Of a stretch of DNA of 46,194 nt, positions 17,620 through 25,872 are shown piece after piece. The translations under genes were made by a program, and so were the position numbers. The notes beneath the pieces were generated by a model. That model searched no databases. It was not told the DNA's origin and worked only from the letters and a program-made list of their open reading frames with translations. The stretch comes from JADJWR01 sp964509545 (lineage in GTDB: Bacteria > Pseudomonadota > Gammaproteobacteria > Burkholderiales > Burkholderiaceae_F): contig CAZDXQ010000028.1 in the NCBI GenBank assembly GCA_964509545.1, forward strand, positions 1 to 46,194, in the 5' to 3' direction. The first letter of the stretch is position 1; each line of letters starts with the position of its first letter.

Positions 17620-18471
17620 TTATCGTCCCGGCCAGGCCACGACCTTCTGCCGCTGCTCGCCGAGACCTGCGATGCCGAGCGTGACCACGTCGCCGGGCTG
17701 GAGGAACTGCGGCGGCTTCATGCCCATGCCGACGCCGGGCGGCGTGCCTGTCGTGATGATGTCGCCCGGCATCAGCGTCATGAACTGGCTGACGTAGCTG
17801 ACCAGGTGGGCGACGCCGAAGACCATGGTCCTCGTGTTGCCGCGCTGTCTCGGCTGGCCGTTGACGTCGAGCCACATGTCGAGTTCGAGCGGGTCGGGCA
17901 GCGAGTCGGCGGTGACCAGATAGGGTCCGATCGGGCCGAAGGTGTCGCAGCCCTTGCCCTTGTCCCACTGGCTGCCGCGCTCGAGCTGGAAGTTGCGTTC
18001 GGAGACATCGTTGACGACGCAGTAGCCGGCGATGTGCTTCAGCGCATCGGCCCTGTCGACGTACTGGGCCCTGGTGCCGATGACCACGCCGAGTTCGACC
18101 TCCCAGTCGGTCTTGGTCGAACCCTTGGGCAGCACGATGCCGTCGTTCGGGCCGGTGATGCAGGTGGTCGCCTTCATGAACACGATCGGCTCGGCCGGCA
18201 CGGGCAGGCCGGACTCGGCGGCATGGTCGGAATAGTTCAGGCCGATGGCGATGAACTTGCCGATGCCCGTGTACGGCACGCCCAGCCTTGGGTTACCGCG
18301 GACCAGCGGCAGCTTGGCCGGATCGAACTTGCGCAGGTGCGCCAGCCGGCCGGGCGCGAGCACGCTCGAATCGATGTGGCCGATGACGCCGGAAAGGTCG
18401 CGGATGCGGCCGTCGGCGTCGAGCAAACCCGGTTTCTCGCGGCCGGCGGGGCCGTAGCGAAGCAGTTTCAT
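17620..18471 (-). CDS. FAH-family hydrolase (2,4-diketo-3-deoxy-sugar acid hydrolase-like)
   Basis: A 283-residue fumarylacetoacetate-hydrolase-family enzyme. The metal-binding acids are Glu124 and Glu126 (TKTDWEVELGVVIG) and Asp155 (CVVNDVSERNFQ); ERGSQWDKGKGCDTFGPIGP and ITTGTPPGVGMGMKPP are further marks. This subgroup, often labelled ureidoglycolate lyase, includes the hydrolases that split 2,4-diketo-3-deoxy-L-fuconate or -rhamnonate into pyruvate and L-lactate, and pentonate analogues into pyruvate and glycolate. The next gene upstream (18503-19243) resembles the 4-dehydrogenase that makes such a diketo acid, which strongly supports this role. Metal dependence (Mg or Mn) is expected. 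Confidence 0.88.
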   Translation of the reverse strand: MKLLRYGPAGREKPGLLDADGRIRDLSGVIGHIDSSVLAPGRLAHLRKFDPAKLPLVRGNPRLGVPYTGIGKFIAIGLNYSDHAAESGLPVPAEPIVFMKATTCITGPNDGIVLPKGSTKTDWEVELGVVIGTRAQYVDRADALKHIAGYCVVNDVSERNFQLERGSQWDKGKGCDTFGPIGPYLVTADSLPDPLELDMWLDVNGQPRQRGNTRTMVFGVAHLVSYVSQFMTLMPGDIITTGTPPGVGMGMKPPQFLQPGDVVTLGIAGLGEQRQKVVAWPGR

Positions 18472-18502
18472 GGGTTCTCCGGAGGGTTGGATTGCGGCCC
18501 CG

Positions 18503-19243
18503 TCAAAGGCTCATGCCGCCGTCGACGAAGATGGCCTGCCCGGTCATGAAGGACGATTCGTCGGAGACCAGGTAGACGAAAGTTTCGGCCAGTTCCTCGG
18601 CGGTGGCGAGCCGACCCATCGGCTGCCGGGCGACGAAGTCCCGGCGCGCCTGCGCCGGATCGGCGAAGGCATTGATGCGCTCGGCAAGGGAAGGCGTGTC
18701 GACCGTGCCCGGGCAGACGCAGTTGACGCGAATGTTCTGCTTGACATGATCGATGGCCAGCGCGCGCGTGAAGCCGGCCACTGCCGCCTTGCTCGCCGCG
18801 TAGGCGAGCCGGTTCGGCGCCGCCTTGTTCGCGCCCAGCACCGACGCCATGTTCAGGATCACGCCGCCGCCGGCGGCGATCATCTTCGGCACCATGGCCT
18901 TGGTCAGAACGAACTGGCTGCGCACGTTCAGGTCGAAGCTGCGGTCCCAGTCGTCGATCGTGCATTCGAGCAGCGTGCCCTGGTGCACCCAGCCGGCACA
19001 GTTGAACAGGATGTCCACCGCGCCGGTGCGCTCGACGAAGGCCTGCACGGCGTCGTCGTCGAGGACATCGAGCCTTGCCGTGCTGATGCCGGGCCGGCCG
19101 GCGAGCTGGGAGAGCAGTTCCTCGTTGACGTCGGTGGCCAGTACCCGCGCGCCTTCACGCGCGAACGCCAGCGCCGCGGCACGGCCCATGCCCTGCGCCG
19201 CTGCCGTGACCAGCGCCGTCTTGCCTGCCAGCCGGCCGCCCAT
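18503..19243 (-). CDS. SDR resembling 2-keto-3-deoxy-L-fuconate dehydrogenase
   Basis: A 246-residue SDR close to the 2-keto-3-deoxy-L-fuconate 4-dehydrogenase/BDH2 subgroup: KTALVTAAAQGMGRA, ATDVN after the second strand (Asp38, NAD-type), FNCAGWVHQGTLLEC, DLNVRSQF, catalytic Ser134, Tyr148 and Lys152 (NMASVLGANK, AYAASKAA), and the characteristic VCPGTVDTPSLAERI. The TAAAQG cofactor loop, with Ala in place of Gly, is typical of this subgroup. It heads the leftward four-gene operon and starts 75 bases from the operator-like site at 19318. It would oxidise C4 of a 2-keto-3-deoxy acid and hand the diketo product to the hydrolase next to it. The start at 19243 is preferred to a longer frame reaching 19294. 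Confidence 0.86.
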   Translation of the reverse strand: MGGRLAGKTALVTAAAQGMGRAAALAFAREGARVLATDVNEELLSQLAGRPGISTARLDVLDDDAVQAFVERTGAVDILFNCAGWVHQGTLLECTIDDWDRSFDLNVRSQFVLTKAMVPKMIAAGGGVILNMASVLGANKAAPNRLAYAASKAAVAGFTRALAIDHVKQNIRVNCVCPGTVDTPSLAERINAFADPAQARRDFVARQPMGRLATAEELAETFVYLVSDESSFMTGQAIFVDGGMSL

Positions 19244-19317
19244 GATCCGTCTCCCCGTGACTGTTCTGCTCTGGCACGGCTTGACACCGCGCATCGGCCA
19301 TGTGAAGCTGGCCGGAA

Positions 19318-19340
19318 AATTGGTCTGACCACTTTACCAG
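19318..19340. promoter_or_regulatory. GntR/FadR-type operator, copy 2
   Basis: The site aattggtctgaccacttta (with ccag following) differs from the copy at 7371-7393 at only two of 23 positions. It lies between the divergent SDR-FAH-SDR-SDR operon and the gntR gene, and its distances to the flanking starts (75 and 156 bases) are similar to those of copy 1 (69 and 135). Autoregulation and repression of both divergent units by the neighbouring GntR protein is the natural reading. Confidence 0.78.
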
Positions 19341-19495
19341 TGGCGCAGTCTAAGTGGGGTCGCCCGGCCTTGTCCACCGCAGTGCCGGCGGCGATGACCG
19401 GGCAACGCCGCCGCCGGCAGCAGGCTTCCCGGCGCCGCACCCGTCCCCGTCACACAGCACGAACCGATCACCGACACGCTTTCAGCCGACTGCGA

Positions 19496-20194
19496 ATGCC
19501 GATCCAAGCCGTCGAACCGCGCCGACTCTACCGGCAGATCGCCGACCAGATCGCGGCGCTGATCCGGCGCGGCGAGTACAAACCGGGAGCGCGCCTGCCG
19601 CCGGAGCGCGACCTGGCGAAGAAGCTCGGCGTCAGCCGGCCGTCGGTGCGCGAAGCGCTGATCGCGCTCGAAGTCGAGGGCTTCGTCGAGGTGCGCATCG
19701 GCTCCGGCGTCTACGTCACCGACGCGCGCACGATGGCCGCCCGGCGACCGGCGCTGCCGCCCGATTCCGGGCCGTTCGAACTGATCGACGCGCGCCGGCT
19801 GATCGAGTCCGAATGCGCGGCGCTGGCCGCGCGCAACGCCACTGCGACGCAGGTCCGGCAGATGAAGGCGGCGCTGGCGGCGATGAGCCGCGACCGCCGC
19901 AAGCACGTGGTGCCGCTCGATGGCGACCACCTCTTCCACCTGCGCATCGCCGAGGCCAGCGGCAACAGCGCGCTCGCCCTGGTCGTGCGCACGCTGTGGG
20001 CCCAGCGCACGGGCCCGCTGTTCCTGCGCCTGGAGCACCACTTCGACACGCCGGCGTTATGGAGTGCGGCGATCGATGAGCATCAGGCCGTGCTGGACGC
20101 GATCGAGGCGCACAATCCGGCCGCGGCGCGGGCCGCGATGCGGCGGCACCTGCTCGCCGCCGGCCGCCGGTTCAAGCGCAGTTTCGGCAAGTAG
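19496..20194 (+). CDS. GntR-family transcriptional regulator (FadR/FCD subfamily)
   Basis: A 232-residue regulator with an N-terminal winged helix-turn-helix (about 10-75: YRQIADQIAALIRRGEY, GARLPPERDLAKKLGVSRPS, VREALIALEVEGFVEVR) and a C-terminal all-helical FCD ligand domain (about 95-225). The FCD metal-binding residues are visible in LDGDHLFHLRIAEASGN (Asp and His) and DEHQAVLDAIEAHNP (His), with a final His in MRRHLLAAG. FCD proteins sense carboxylates such as sugar acids or keto acids and generally repress. The start at 19496 gives MPIQAVEPRRLYRQ; the frame is open far upstream but that part is antisense to an SDR gene. The TRAP genes follow 4 bases after its stop, so it heads their operon. 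Sites at 7371 and 19318 are its likely operators. Confidence 0.92.
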   Translation: MPIQAVEPRRLYRQIADQIAALIRRGEYKPGARLPPERDLAKKLGVSRPSVREALIALEVEGFVEVRIGSGVYVTDARTMAARRPALPPDSGPFELIDARRLIESECAALAARNATATQVRQMKAALAAMSRDRRKHVVPLDGDHLFHLRIAEASGNSALALVVRTLWAQRTGPLFLRLEHHFDTPALWSAAIDEHQAVLDAIEAHNPAAARAAMRRHLLAAGRRFKRSFGK

Positions 20195-20198
20195 AGGC

Positions 20199-20807
20199 AT
20201 GGCGCAGATGGCCACGGAGATCACGGCAGGGCGCAGCGAAAGCACATCGGCGGTCGACGCGCTGGCCCCGGTGATGGGCGATGACGGGCACTTTCACGTC
20301 ACCGATGCGCCCATCGATCTGTCGCAGTACCGCTTCGAGGACTGGGTCTCGCTGGCCTTCTTCTGGCTGCTGGCGGGCGTGATCTTTCACCAGTTCTTCA
20401 CCCGCTACGCGCTGAACGACTCGGCCGCCTGGACCGAGGAGATTGCCCGCTACCTGCTGATCTGCACGGTCTTCGTCGGCGCCGCGATCAGCGTGCGCAA
20501 GAACAATCACGTGCAGGTCGACTTCTTCTATCGCGTGCTGCCGCGGCCGCTGATGCGGCTGATGGCCACGCTGGTCGACCTGTTCCGCATCGCCTTCCTC
20601 GGCTACGCGTCGTGGCTGACCTGGCTTCTGACACAACGCATCGGCGGACAGCGGATGTCGATCGTCGACTGGCCGATCGGCATCGTCTATGCCGTGGTGC
20701 TGTTCGGCTTCGTGCTGATGGCGCTGCGCGCGGTGCAGGTGGCGATCCTGAACTGGAAGCGCGGCGCCTCGGTGCTCGAGCGGCCGGACCTGGCGGAACT
20801 GCACTGA
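20199..20807 (+). CDS. dctQ: TRAP transporter small permease DctQ
   Basis: A 202-residue small membrane subunit of a tripartite ATP-independent periplasmic transporter. After a cytoplasmic lead of about 50 residues there are four hydrophobic segments: WVSLAFFWLLAGVIFHQFF, YLLICTVFVGAAISV, LMATLVDLFRIAFLGYA and IGIVYAVVLFGFVLMAL. The conserved WTEEIARYLLIC and RKNNHVQVDFFY, between the first and third segments, are DctQ signatures. The start at 20199 is 4 bases after gntR; its stop overlaps the dctM start by one base (TGATG). Confidence 0.9.
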   Translation: MAQMATEITAGRSESTSAVDALAPVMGDDGHFHVTDAPIDLSQYRFEDWVSLAFFWLLAGVIFHQFFTRYALNDSAAWTEEIARYLLICTVFVGAAISVRKNNHVQVDFFYRVLPRPLMRLMATLVDLFRIAFLGYASWLTWLLTQRIGGQRMSIVDWPIGIVYAVVLFGFVLMALRAVQVAILNWKRGASVLERPDLAELH

Positions 20808-22210
20808 TGGGTCCGGGCGGCTTCAAGCTGCTGTTCCTCGGCCTGATGGGCGCCGGCGTGCCGGTGGCGCTGGCCATGGCCGGCGCCTCGCTGATCTACG
20901 TGATGGCCAGTGGCGTGGCGCCGGATTTCGTCGTCATCCATCGCATGGTCAGCGGCGTGGATTCGTTTCCGCTGCTGGCCGTGCCGTTCTTCGTGCTTGC
21001 CGGCAACCTGATGAACTCGGCGGGCATCACCAACCGCATCTACAACTTCGCGCTGTCGCTGGTGGGCTGGCTGAAGGGTGGTCTGGGTCACGTCAATATC
21101 GTCGGCTCGATGGTCTTCGCCGGCATGTCGGGCACGGCGATCGCCGATGCGGCCGGCCTGGGCACGATCGAGATCAAGGCGATGAAGGACCACGGCTATT
21201 CGACCGAGTTCGCCGTCGGCGTGACCGCCGCCTCGGCCACGCTGGGGCCGATCATCCCGCCGTCGCTGCCTTTCGTGATCTACGGCATGTTCGCCAACGT
21301 GTCCGTCGGCGCGCTGTTCCTCGCCGGGCTGATCCCGGGGCTCGTCATGGCGCTGCTGATGATGGGTACGGTCGCCTGGTACGCGCACAAGAACGGCTGG
21401 GGCGGCGACATCCGCTTCGAATGGGGTCGCCTTGTCAAGGCGATCGTCGAACTGTTGATCGTCGCCGGCTTTCCGGTGGCGATCTGGTATGCGACCGAAG
21501 CCGGTGCGATGCCGACGCTGGCCGTGGCGGTGGCCCTGGTCGTGCTGCTCATCGCCGACCGCTTCTTCGCCTTCGACGCGGTGCTGCCGATCCTCACACC
21601 GGTGCTGCTGATCGGCGGCATGACCGCCGGCGTATTCACCGCCACCGAGGGTGCGATCGCCGCCTGCGTCTGGGCGCTGTTCCTCGGGCTCATCTGGTAC
21701 CGGACGCTGTCCTGGAAAATGCTGATCAAGGTCTCGATGGACACCATCGAGACCACCGCGACCGTGCTGCTGATCGTCGCCGCGGCGTCGATCTTCGGCT
21801 GGATGCTGACCGTCACCCGCACCACCGAAGCGGTCGCCGCCTGGGTGCTCGGCTTCACGCAGGAGCCGTGGGTGTTCCTGCTGCTGGCCAACGCGCTGAT
21901 GCTGTTCGTCGGCTGCTTTCTGGAACCGACCGCGGCGATCACGATCCTGGTGCCGGTGCTGCTGCCGATCGTGCAGCAGCTGGGCATCGATCCGGTGCAG
22001 TTCGGGCTGATCATGGTGCTGAACCTGATGATCGGCCTGCTGCATCCGCCGATGGGACTGGTGCTGTTCGTGCTCGCGCGAGTGTCGAAACTGTCCTTCG
22101 AGCGCACGACGATGGCCATCCTGCCGTGGCTGCTGCCGCTTTTGGCGAGCCTGGTGCTGGTGACCTACGTTCCGGCGATCAGCCTTTGGTTGCCGAGGTT
22201 GTTCTTGTAA
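20807..22210 (+). CDS. dctM: TRAP transporter large permease DctM
   Basis: A 467-residue large membrane subunit that catalyses Na+- or H+-coupled import. It has about 12 hydrophobic segments and typical DctM stretches: PFFVLAGNLMNSAGITNRI, GSMVFAGMSGTAIADAAGLG, SATLGPIIPPSLPFVIYG, TEGAIAACVWALFLGL and NLMIGLLHPPMGLVLFVLAR. It is longer than common DctM proteins of about 425-430 residues because of extra sequence around 210-270 (WGRLVKAIVELLIVAGF to VLLIADRFFAF). Start ATG at 20807 shares a base with the dctQ stop. The binding protein of the system is encoded at 24025, after the dehydratase gene. The likely substrate is an acidic sugar. Confidence 0.94.
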   Translation: MGPGGFKLLFLGLMGAGVPVALAMAGASLIYVMASGVAPDFVVIHRMVSGVDSFPLLAVPFFVLAGNLMNSAGITNRIYNFALSLVGWLKGGLGHVNIVGSMVFAGMSGTAIADAAGLGTIEIKAMKDHGYSTEFAVGVTAASATLGPIIPPSLPFVIYGMFANVSVGALFLAGLIPGLVMALLMMGTVAWYAHKNGWGGDIRFEWGRLVKAIVELLIVAGFPVAIWYATEAGAMPTLAVAVALVVLLIADRFFAFDAVLPILTPVLLIGGMTAGVFTATEGAIAACVWALFLGLIWYRTLSWKMLIKVSMDTIETTATVLLIVAAASIFGWMLTVTRTTEAVAAWVLGFTQEPWVFLLLANALMLFVGCFLEPTAAITILVPVLLPIVQQLGIDPVQFGLIMVLNLMIGLLHPPMGLVLFVLARVSKLSFERTTMAILPWLLPLLASLVLVTYVPAISLWLPRLFL

Positions 22211-22240
22211 GGTAAGGAACGGTCGGCTCGGCGATGCCTG

Positions 22241-22316
22241 TCCTTGCGCAGGCGGGCAACCGGGGCCCGAGTTTGCTGCGATGAAATCGGATCCCGGCCA
22301 ACGCCGGGACGACGAA
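22241..22316. repeat. REP-like inverted pair, diverged, upstream of the UxaA-like gene
   Basis: ggatcccggccaacgccggg (22291-22310), followed by acgacg, is a palindromic element of the same kind as those at 23909-23982. A degenerate partner, tgtccttgcgcaggcgggca, lies at 22241-22260 in the other orientation. Such elements are dispersed through many betaproteobacterial genomes. The gap between dctM and the next gene holds nothing else. Confidence 0.55.
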
Positions 22317-22338
22317 CCCGGATCGAGGAAGTTGCCCT

Positions 22339-23898
22339 GTGTCCGCTGTGATCTCCGACTCTGCCCTGAGCCCCGTGCTGCGGCTGCATCCCAACGACGA
22401 CGTGGTGATCGCGCGCCGTCAGCTCGTTTCTGGCACGGCGCTGGCCGAGCTGAACGTCACCGTCACCGGCCTTGTTCCACCCGGGCACAAGATCGCCGTG
22501 CGCGCCGTGGCCAGGGGCGGGCCGGTGCGGCGCTACAACCAGATCATCGGCTTCGCCAGCCGCGACATCCGGCCCGGCGAGCACGTGCACCTGCACAACA
22601 TGGGCATCGGCGCCGAGCATGGCGCCTTTGCCCGCGACTATGCGTTCTGCGCCGACGTGAAACCGACCGCGTACGTGGCACAGCCGCGGTCGTTTCGCGG
22701 CATCGTGCGCGATGACGGCCGCGTGGCCACGCGCAATTACGTCGGCATCCTGTCCAGCGTCAACTGCTCGGCCACGGTGGTGCGGGCGATCGCCGACCAG
22801 TTCCGCCGCGACGTCTTCCCCGAGCGGCTTGCCGACTATCCGAACGTCGACGGCGTGGTCGCGCTCACCCACGGCACCGGCTGCGGCATGGACATGGGCG
22901 AGAGCATGACCGTGCTTCGCCGCACCCTCGGCGGCTATGCGAAGCACGCCAACTTCGGCGCCGTGCTGGTGATCGGGCTCGGCTGCGAGGCCAACCAGAT
23001 CACCGCCCTGCTCGGCGCCGAAGGACTGGCGGAGGGCGAGCGGCTGCGCGCCTACAACATGCAGGAGGTCGGTGGCACGGCCAAGGCCATCGCCCGCGGC
23101 GTGGCGCTGGTCCGCGAAATGCTGCCGGCGGTCGACCGCGTCTCGCGGCGCGACGTGCCTACGAGCCACCTGACGCTCGGCCTGCAGTGCGGCGGCTCCG
23201 ATGGCTACTCCGGCATCACCGCCAACCCGGCGCTGGGCAACGCGGTCGACCGGCTTGTCGCGAACGGCGGCACGGCCATCCTTTCCGAGACGCCGGAGAT
23301 CTACGGCGCCGAACACCTGCTGACGCGGCGCGCGGTCTCACGCGAGGTCGGCGAGAAGCTGATCGCGCGCATCAAGTGGTGGGAGGACTACACCGCGCGC
23401 AACCACGGCGAGATGAACAACAACCCGTCGCCGGGCAACAAGGCCGGCGGGCTGACGACGATCCTGGAGAAATCGCTGGGCGCGGTGGCCAAGGGCGGCA
23501 CGACCAATCTGGTGGATGTCTACGAGTATGCGCAGCCGGTGGACAAGAAGGGGTTCGTGTACATGGACACGCCCGGCTACGATCCGGTCTCGGCCACGGG
23601 GCAGGTCGCCGGCGGCGCCAACATGATCGTCTTCACGACGGGCCGCGGCTCGGCCTACGGCTGCGCGCCGTCGCCGTCGCTGAAACTCGCGACCAACACC
23701 GATCTGTGGCGCCGGCAGGAGGAGGACATCGACATCAATTGCGGCGGGATCGCCGACGGCTCGGCGACGATCGAGGAGGTCGGCGAACGGATCTTCGAAC
23801 TGATCCTGGCGACGGCGTCAGGGCAGAAGTCGAAGAGCGAACTCGCCGGCTACGGCCAGCAGGAGTTCGTGCCGTGGCAGCTGGGGGCCGTGATGTAG
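22339..23898 (+). CDS. UxaA/GarD-family altronate or galactarate dehydratase
   Basis: A 519-residue dehydratase of the altronate/galactarate family, which removes water from aldonates or aldarates in an Fe-dependent reaction. An N-terminal SAF domain (about 12-100, VLRLHPNDDVVIARRQL, HLHNMGIG) is followed by the catalytic part: GIVRDDGRVATRNYVG, THGTGCGMDMGE, GLGCEANQI, LQCGGSDGYSGITANP, NHGEMNNNPSPGNKAGGLTT, TPGYDPVSATGQVAGGAN and RGSAYGCAPSPSLKLATN. SAF and catalytic parts are fused as in UxaA and GarD. The start is GTG at 22339 after gaggaag. It sits inside the TRAP operon between dctM and dctP, so the transporter probably imports its substrate. It is flanked on both sides by REP-like repeats. 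Confidence 0.9.
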   Translation: MSAVISDSALSPVLRLHPNDDVVIARRQLVSGTALAELNVTVTGLVPPGHKIAVRAVARGGPVRRYNQIIGFASRDIRPGEHVHLHNMGIGAEHGAFARDYAFCADVKPTAYVAQPRSFRGIVRDDGRVATRNYVGILSSVNCSATVVRAIADQFRRDVFPERLADYPNVDGVVALTHGTGCGMDMGESMTVLRRTLGGYAKHANFGAVLVIGLGCEANQITALLGAEGLAEGERLRAYNMQEVGGTAKAIARGVALVREMLPAVDRVSRRDVPTSHLTLGLQCGGSDGYSGITANPALGNAVDRLVANGGTAILSETPEIYGAEHLLTRRAVSREVGEKLIARIKWWEDYTARNHGEMNNNPSPGNKAGGLTTILEKSLGAVAKGGTTNLVDVYEYAQPVDKKGFVYMDTPGYDPVSATGQVAGGANMIVFTTGRGSAYGCAPSPSLKLATNTDLWRRQEEDIDINCGGIADGSATIEEVGERIFELILATASGQKSKSELAGYGQQEFVPWQLGAVM

Positions 23899-23908
23899 CA
23901 CGCTTATT

Positions 23909-23982
23909 GTCGTCCCCGCGAAAGCGGGGACCCAGGGTCTTTCGACACGGAGTCACTGGGTTCCCGCCGGCGCGGGAACGAC
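23909..23982. repeat. REPIN-like inverted repeat pair
   Basis: Two palindromic units in opposite orientation: gtccccgc-gaaa-gcggggac (23912-23931, an 8-base stem with a GAAA loop, flanked by gtc and ccag) and ctgggttcccgc...gcgggaacgac (23956-23982). The outer parts are inverted copies of each other, the architecture of a REPIN. It lies between the dehydratase and dctP genes and could act as an mRNA 3' stabiliser or terminator, separating expression of the binding protein from the upstream genes. Confidence 0.7.
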
Positions 23983-24024
23983 GCGAGGGTGTCGATGAAA
24001 GTCGATGAACGGAGGAGAGGCACG

Positions 24025-24993
24025 ATGAAGTCGAAGTGGATCGCAATGCTGGCCGCGCTGGCGCTCGCCGCCGGCGCCGTGCAGGCGCAGACCAAGCTGA
24101 AGTTCGCGCACGTGTACGAGGTCTCGGAGCCGTACCACACCGCGGCACTGTGGGCCGCCGGCGAGATCGCCAAGCGCACCGGTAACCGGTACACGATGGA
24201 GGTCTTCCCGGCCTCGACGCTCGGCAAGGAGTCGGACATCAACCAGGGCCTGACGCTCGGCACGGTCGACATCATCTACACGGGGCAGCTTTTCGCCGGC
24301 CGCCTCTACGGGCCGGTGGCCATCGGCGGCGCGCCCTACATGTTCCGCGACTTCGACCACTGGAAGGCGTATGCCGCGAGCCCGCTGTTCCAGGAACTGG
24401 CCGAGGGCTACCGGAACAAGAGCGGCGGCAACAAGATGGTCGCGATCACCTACTACGGCGAGCGGCACGTCACCTCGAACAAGCCGATCGGCAAGCCGGA
24501 GGACATGAAAGGCCTGAAGATCCGCGTGCCCGACGCGCCGCTGTACACGATGTTCCCGCGCGCCGTCGGCGCCAATCCGACGCCGATCGCCTTCGCCGAG
24601 GTCTACCTCGCGCTGCAGAACGGCACCGTCGACGCGCAGGAAAACCCGCTGCCGACCATCGACGCGAAGAAGTTCTACGAGGTGCAGAAGTTCATCGTGC
24701 TCACCGGCCATATCACCGACGCGCTGATCACGATCATCGGCGGGCCGACGTGGAACAAGCTTTCCGACGGTGACAAGAAGATCTTCGAGACGGTGTTCAA
24801 GGAGGCCGCGGCCCGCGCCACCGGCGAGATCGTCGAGATCGAGAAGAAGCTGGCGGCCGAGTTCGAGAAGCGCGGCAAGACCGTGGTCAGGGTCGACCGC
24901 AAGCCGTTCCGCGACGCCGTGGTCAAGCTGCACAACGGCCCGGACGCGACCTGGGACAAGGCCACCTACGACAAGCTGCAGGCGCTGAAGTAG
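24025..24993 (+). CDS. dctP: TRAP transporter substrate-binding protein DctP
   Basis: A 322-residue periplasmic receptor of the TRAP family. The signal peptide is MKSKWIAMLAALALAAGAVQA with cleavage before QTKLKFAH. Family marks include ASTLGKESDINQGLTLGTVD, APYMFRDFDHW, MKGLKIRVPDAPLY (with the conserved carboxylate-binding Arg), NPTPIAFAEVYLALQNGTVD and AQENPLPTI. The start at 24025 follows ggaggagag. It completes the transporter begun by dctQM at 20199-22210; the split by the dehydratase gene is unusual but all genes point the same way. A hairpin follows at 25036-25063. Confidence 0.94.
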   Translation: MKSKWIAMLAALALAAGAVQAQTKLKFAHVYEVSEPYHTAALWAAGEIAKRTGNRYTMEVFPASTLGKESDINQGLTLGTVDIIYTGQLFAGRLYGPVAIGGAPYMFRDFDHWKAYAASPLFQELAEGYRNKSGGNKMVAITYYGERHVTSNKPIGKPEDMKGLKIRVPDAPLYTMFPRAVGANPTPIAFAEVYLALQNGTVDAQENPLPTIDAKKFYEVQKFIVLTGHITDALITIIGGPTWNKLSDGDKKIFETVFKEAAARATGEIVEIEKKLAAEFEKRGKTVVRVDRKPFRDAVVKLHNGPDATWDKATYDKLQALK

Positions 24994-25035
24994 CGCGCCT
25001 TCGCGAACTCGCCCGTCGGCCGCGCGAGCCGCCGG

Positions 25036-25063
25036 CCGACGGCGGTGCGCGCGCCGCCGTCGG
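25036..25063 (+). terminator. Terminator-like hairpin after dctP
   Basis: ccgacggcg (25036-25044) and cgccgtcgg (25055-25063) form a perfect 9-base stem with a 10-base loop, about 45 bases after the dctP stop. There is no T run after it. Confidence 0.45.
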
Positions 25064-25168
25064 ACCTCGTGCGTGACATAAACTGGCCTTTCGGCACGGT
25101 TCGGCGCGCGGTTCCGAGCGGATTGCCGCCGCGCCTGAGCACGGCAGGCCGCCTTCGAGAGGTCACCG

Positions 25169-25840
25169 ATGAAGCTCTATTACCACCCCGCATCGACCAC
25201 CAGCCGCATGGTCATGCTGTTCGCGGCGGAGAACCGTGTGCCGCTCGACATGCAGGTCGTCGACCTGTTCACCGGCGAGCACCACAAGCCGGCGTTCGAA
25301 GCGATCAACCCGAATCGCCTGGTGCCGGTGCTCGAGGACGGCGACTTCCGACTCACCGAAAGCTCGGCGATCCTGAAGTACCTCGCCGACCGGACCGACT
25401 CGCCGCTGTACCCGAAGGATCTGCAGGCACGGGCCCGCGTCAACGAGCGCATGGACTGGGTCAACACCCAGCTGTGTCGCGACCTCGCCTACGGCACCGT
25501 CTATCCGCAGATCTTTCCTTTCCACCGGCGGCGCAGCGACGAAGCGCAGGACGCGACCGTGCAGTGGGGCCGCGAGCGCGCGCAGGCGTGGCTGAGGATC
25601 CTCAACGATCACATCCTCGGCGACAACGACTACCTGTGCGGCGCTTCGATAACCATCGCCGACTACCAGGCGGCGGCGTTCGTCGCGCTGGCCGAGCTGA
25701 TCGGCTGCGACTTCGGCGCCTACCCGAACGTCGGGCGCTGGCTGGCCCGCATGAAGTCGATGAAGGGTTGGAAACAGGTCAACGAGGCCATCGACGGCTA
25801 TGCGGCGTCGCTGAAGGGGCAGCCGATGCTCTCGGTGTAA
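25169..25840 (+). CDS. Glutathione S-transferase family protein
   Basis: A 223-residue protein with both GST domains: an N-terminal thioredoxin-fold (about 1-80; MKLYYHPASTTSRMVMLF with Ser residues in the catalytic loop, NPNRLVPVLEDGDF with the cis-Pro, and the glutathione-binding LTESSAILKYLA) and an all-helical C-terminal domain (about 90-205; ITIADYQAAAFVAL with the N-capping-box Asp). It is theta-like in sequence. Ribosome site gaggtcaccg precedes the ATG. In a catabolic island such proteins may handle reactive aldehydes or act in isomerisation; whether it is part of the pathway is not known. The VOC-family gene follows 32 bases later. Confidence 0.87.
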   Translation: MKLYYHPASTTSRMVMLFAAENRVPLDMQVVDLFTGEHHKPAFEAINPNRLVPVLEDGDFRLTESSAILKYLADRTDSPLYPKDLQARARVNERMDWVNTQLCRDLAYGTVYPQIFPFHRRRSDEAQDATVQWGRERAQAWLRILNDHILGDNDYLCGASITIADYQAAAFVALAELIGCDFGAYPNVGRWLARMKSMKGWKQVNEAIDGYAASLKGQPMLSV

Positions 25841-25872
25841 CGCGGTCGATCGCCCGCCGACGGAGAGGCACC

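Noticed and set aside
19281..19312. ttgaca as the -35 box of a gntR promoter
   Set aside because: No convincing -10 box follows at 16-18 bases; the match alone is too weak to annotate.
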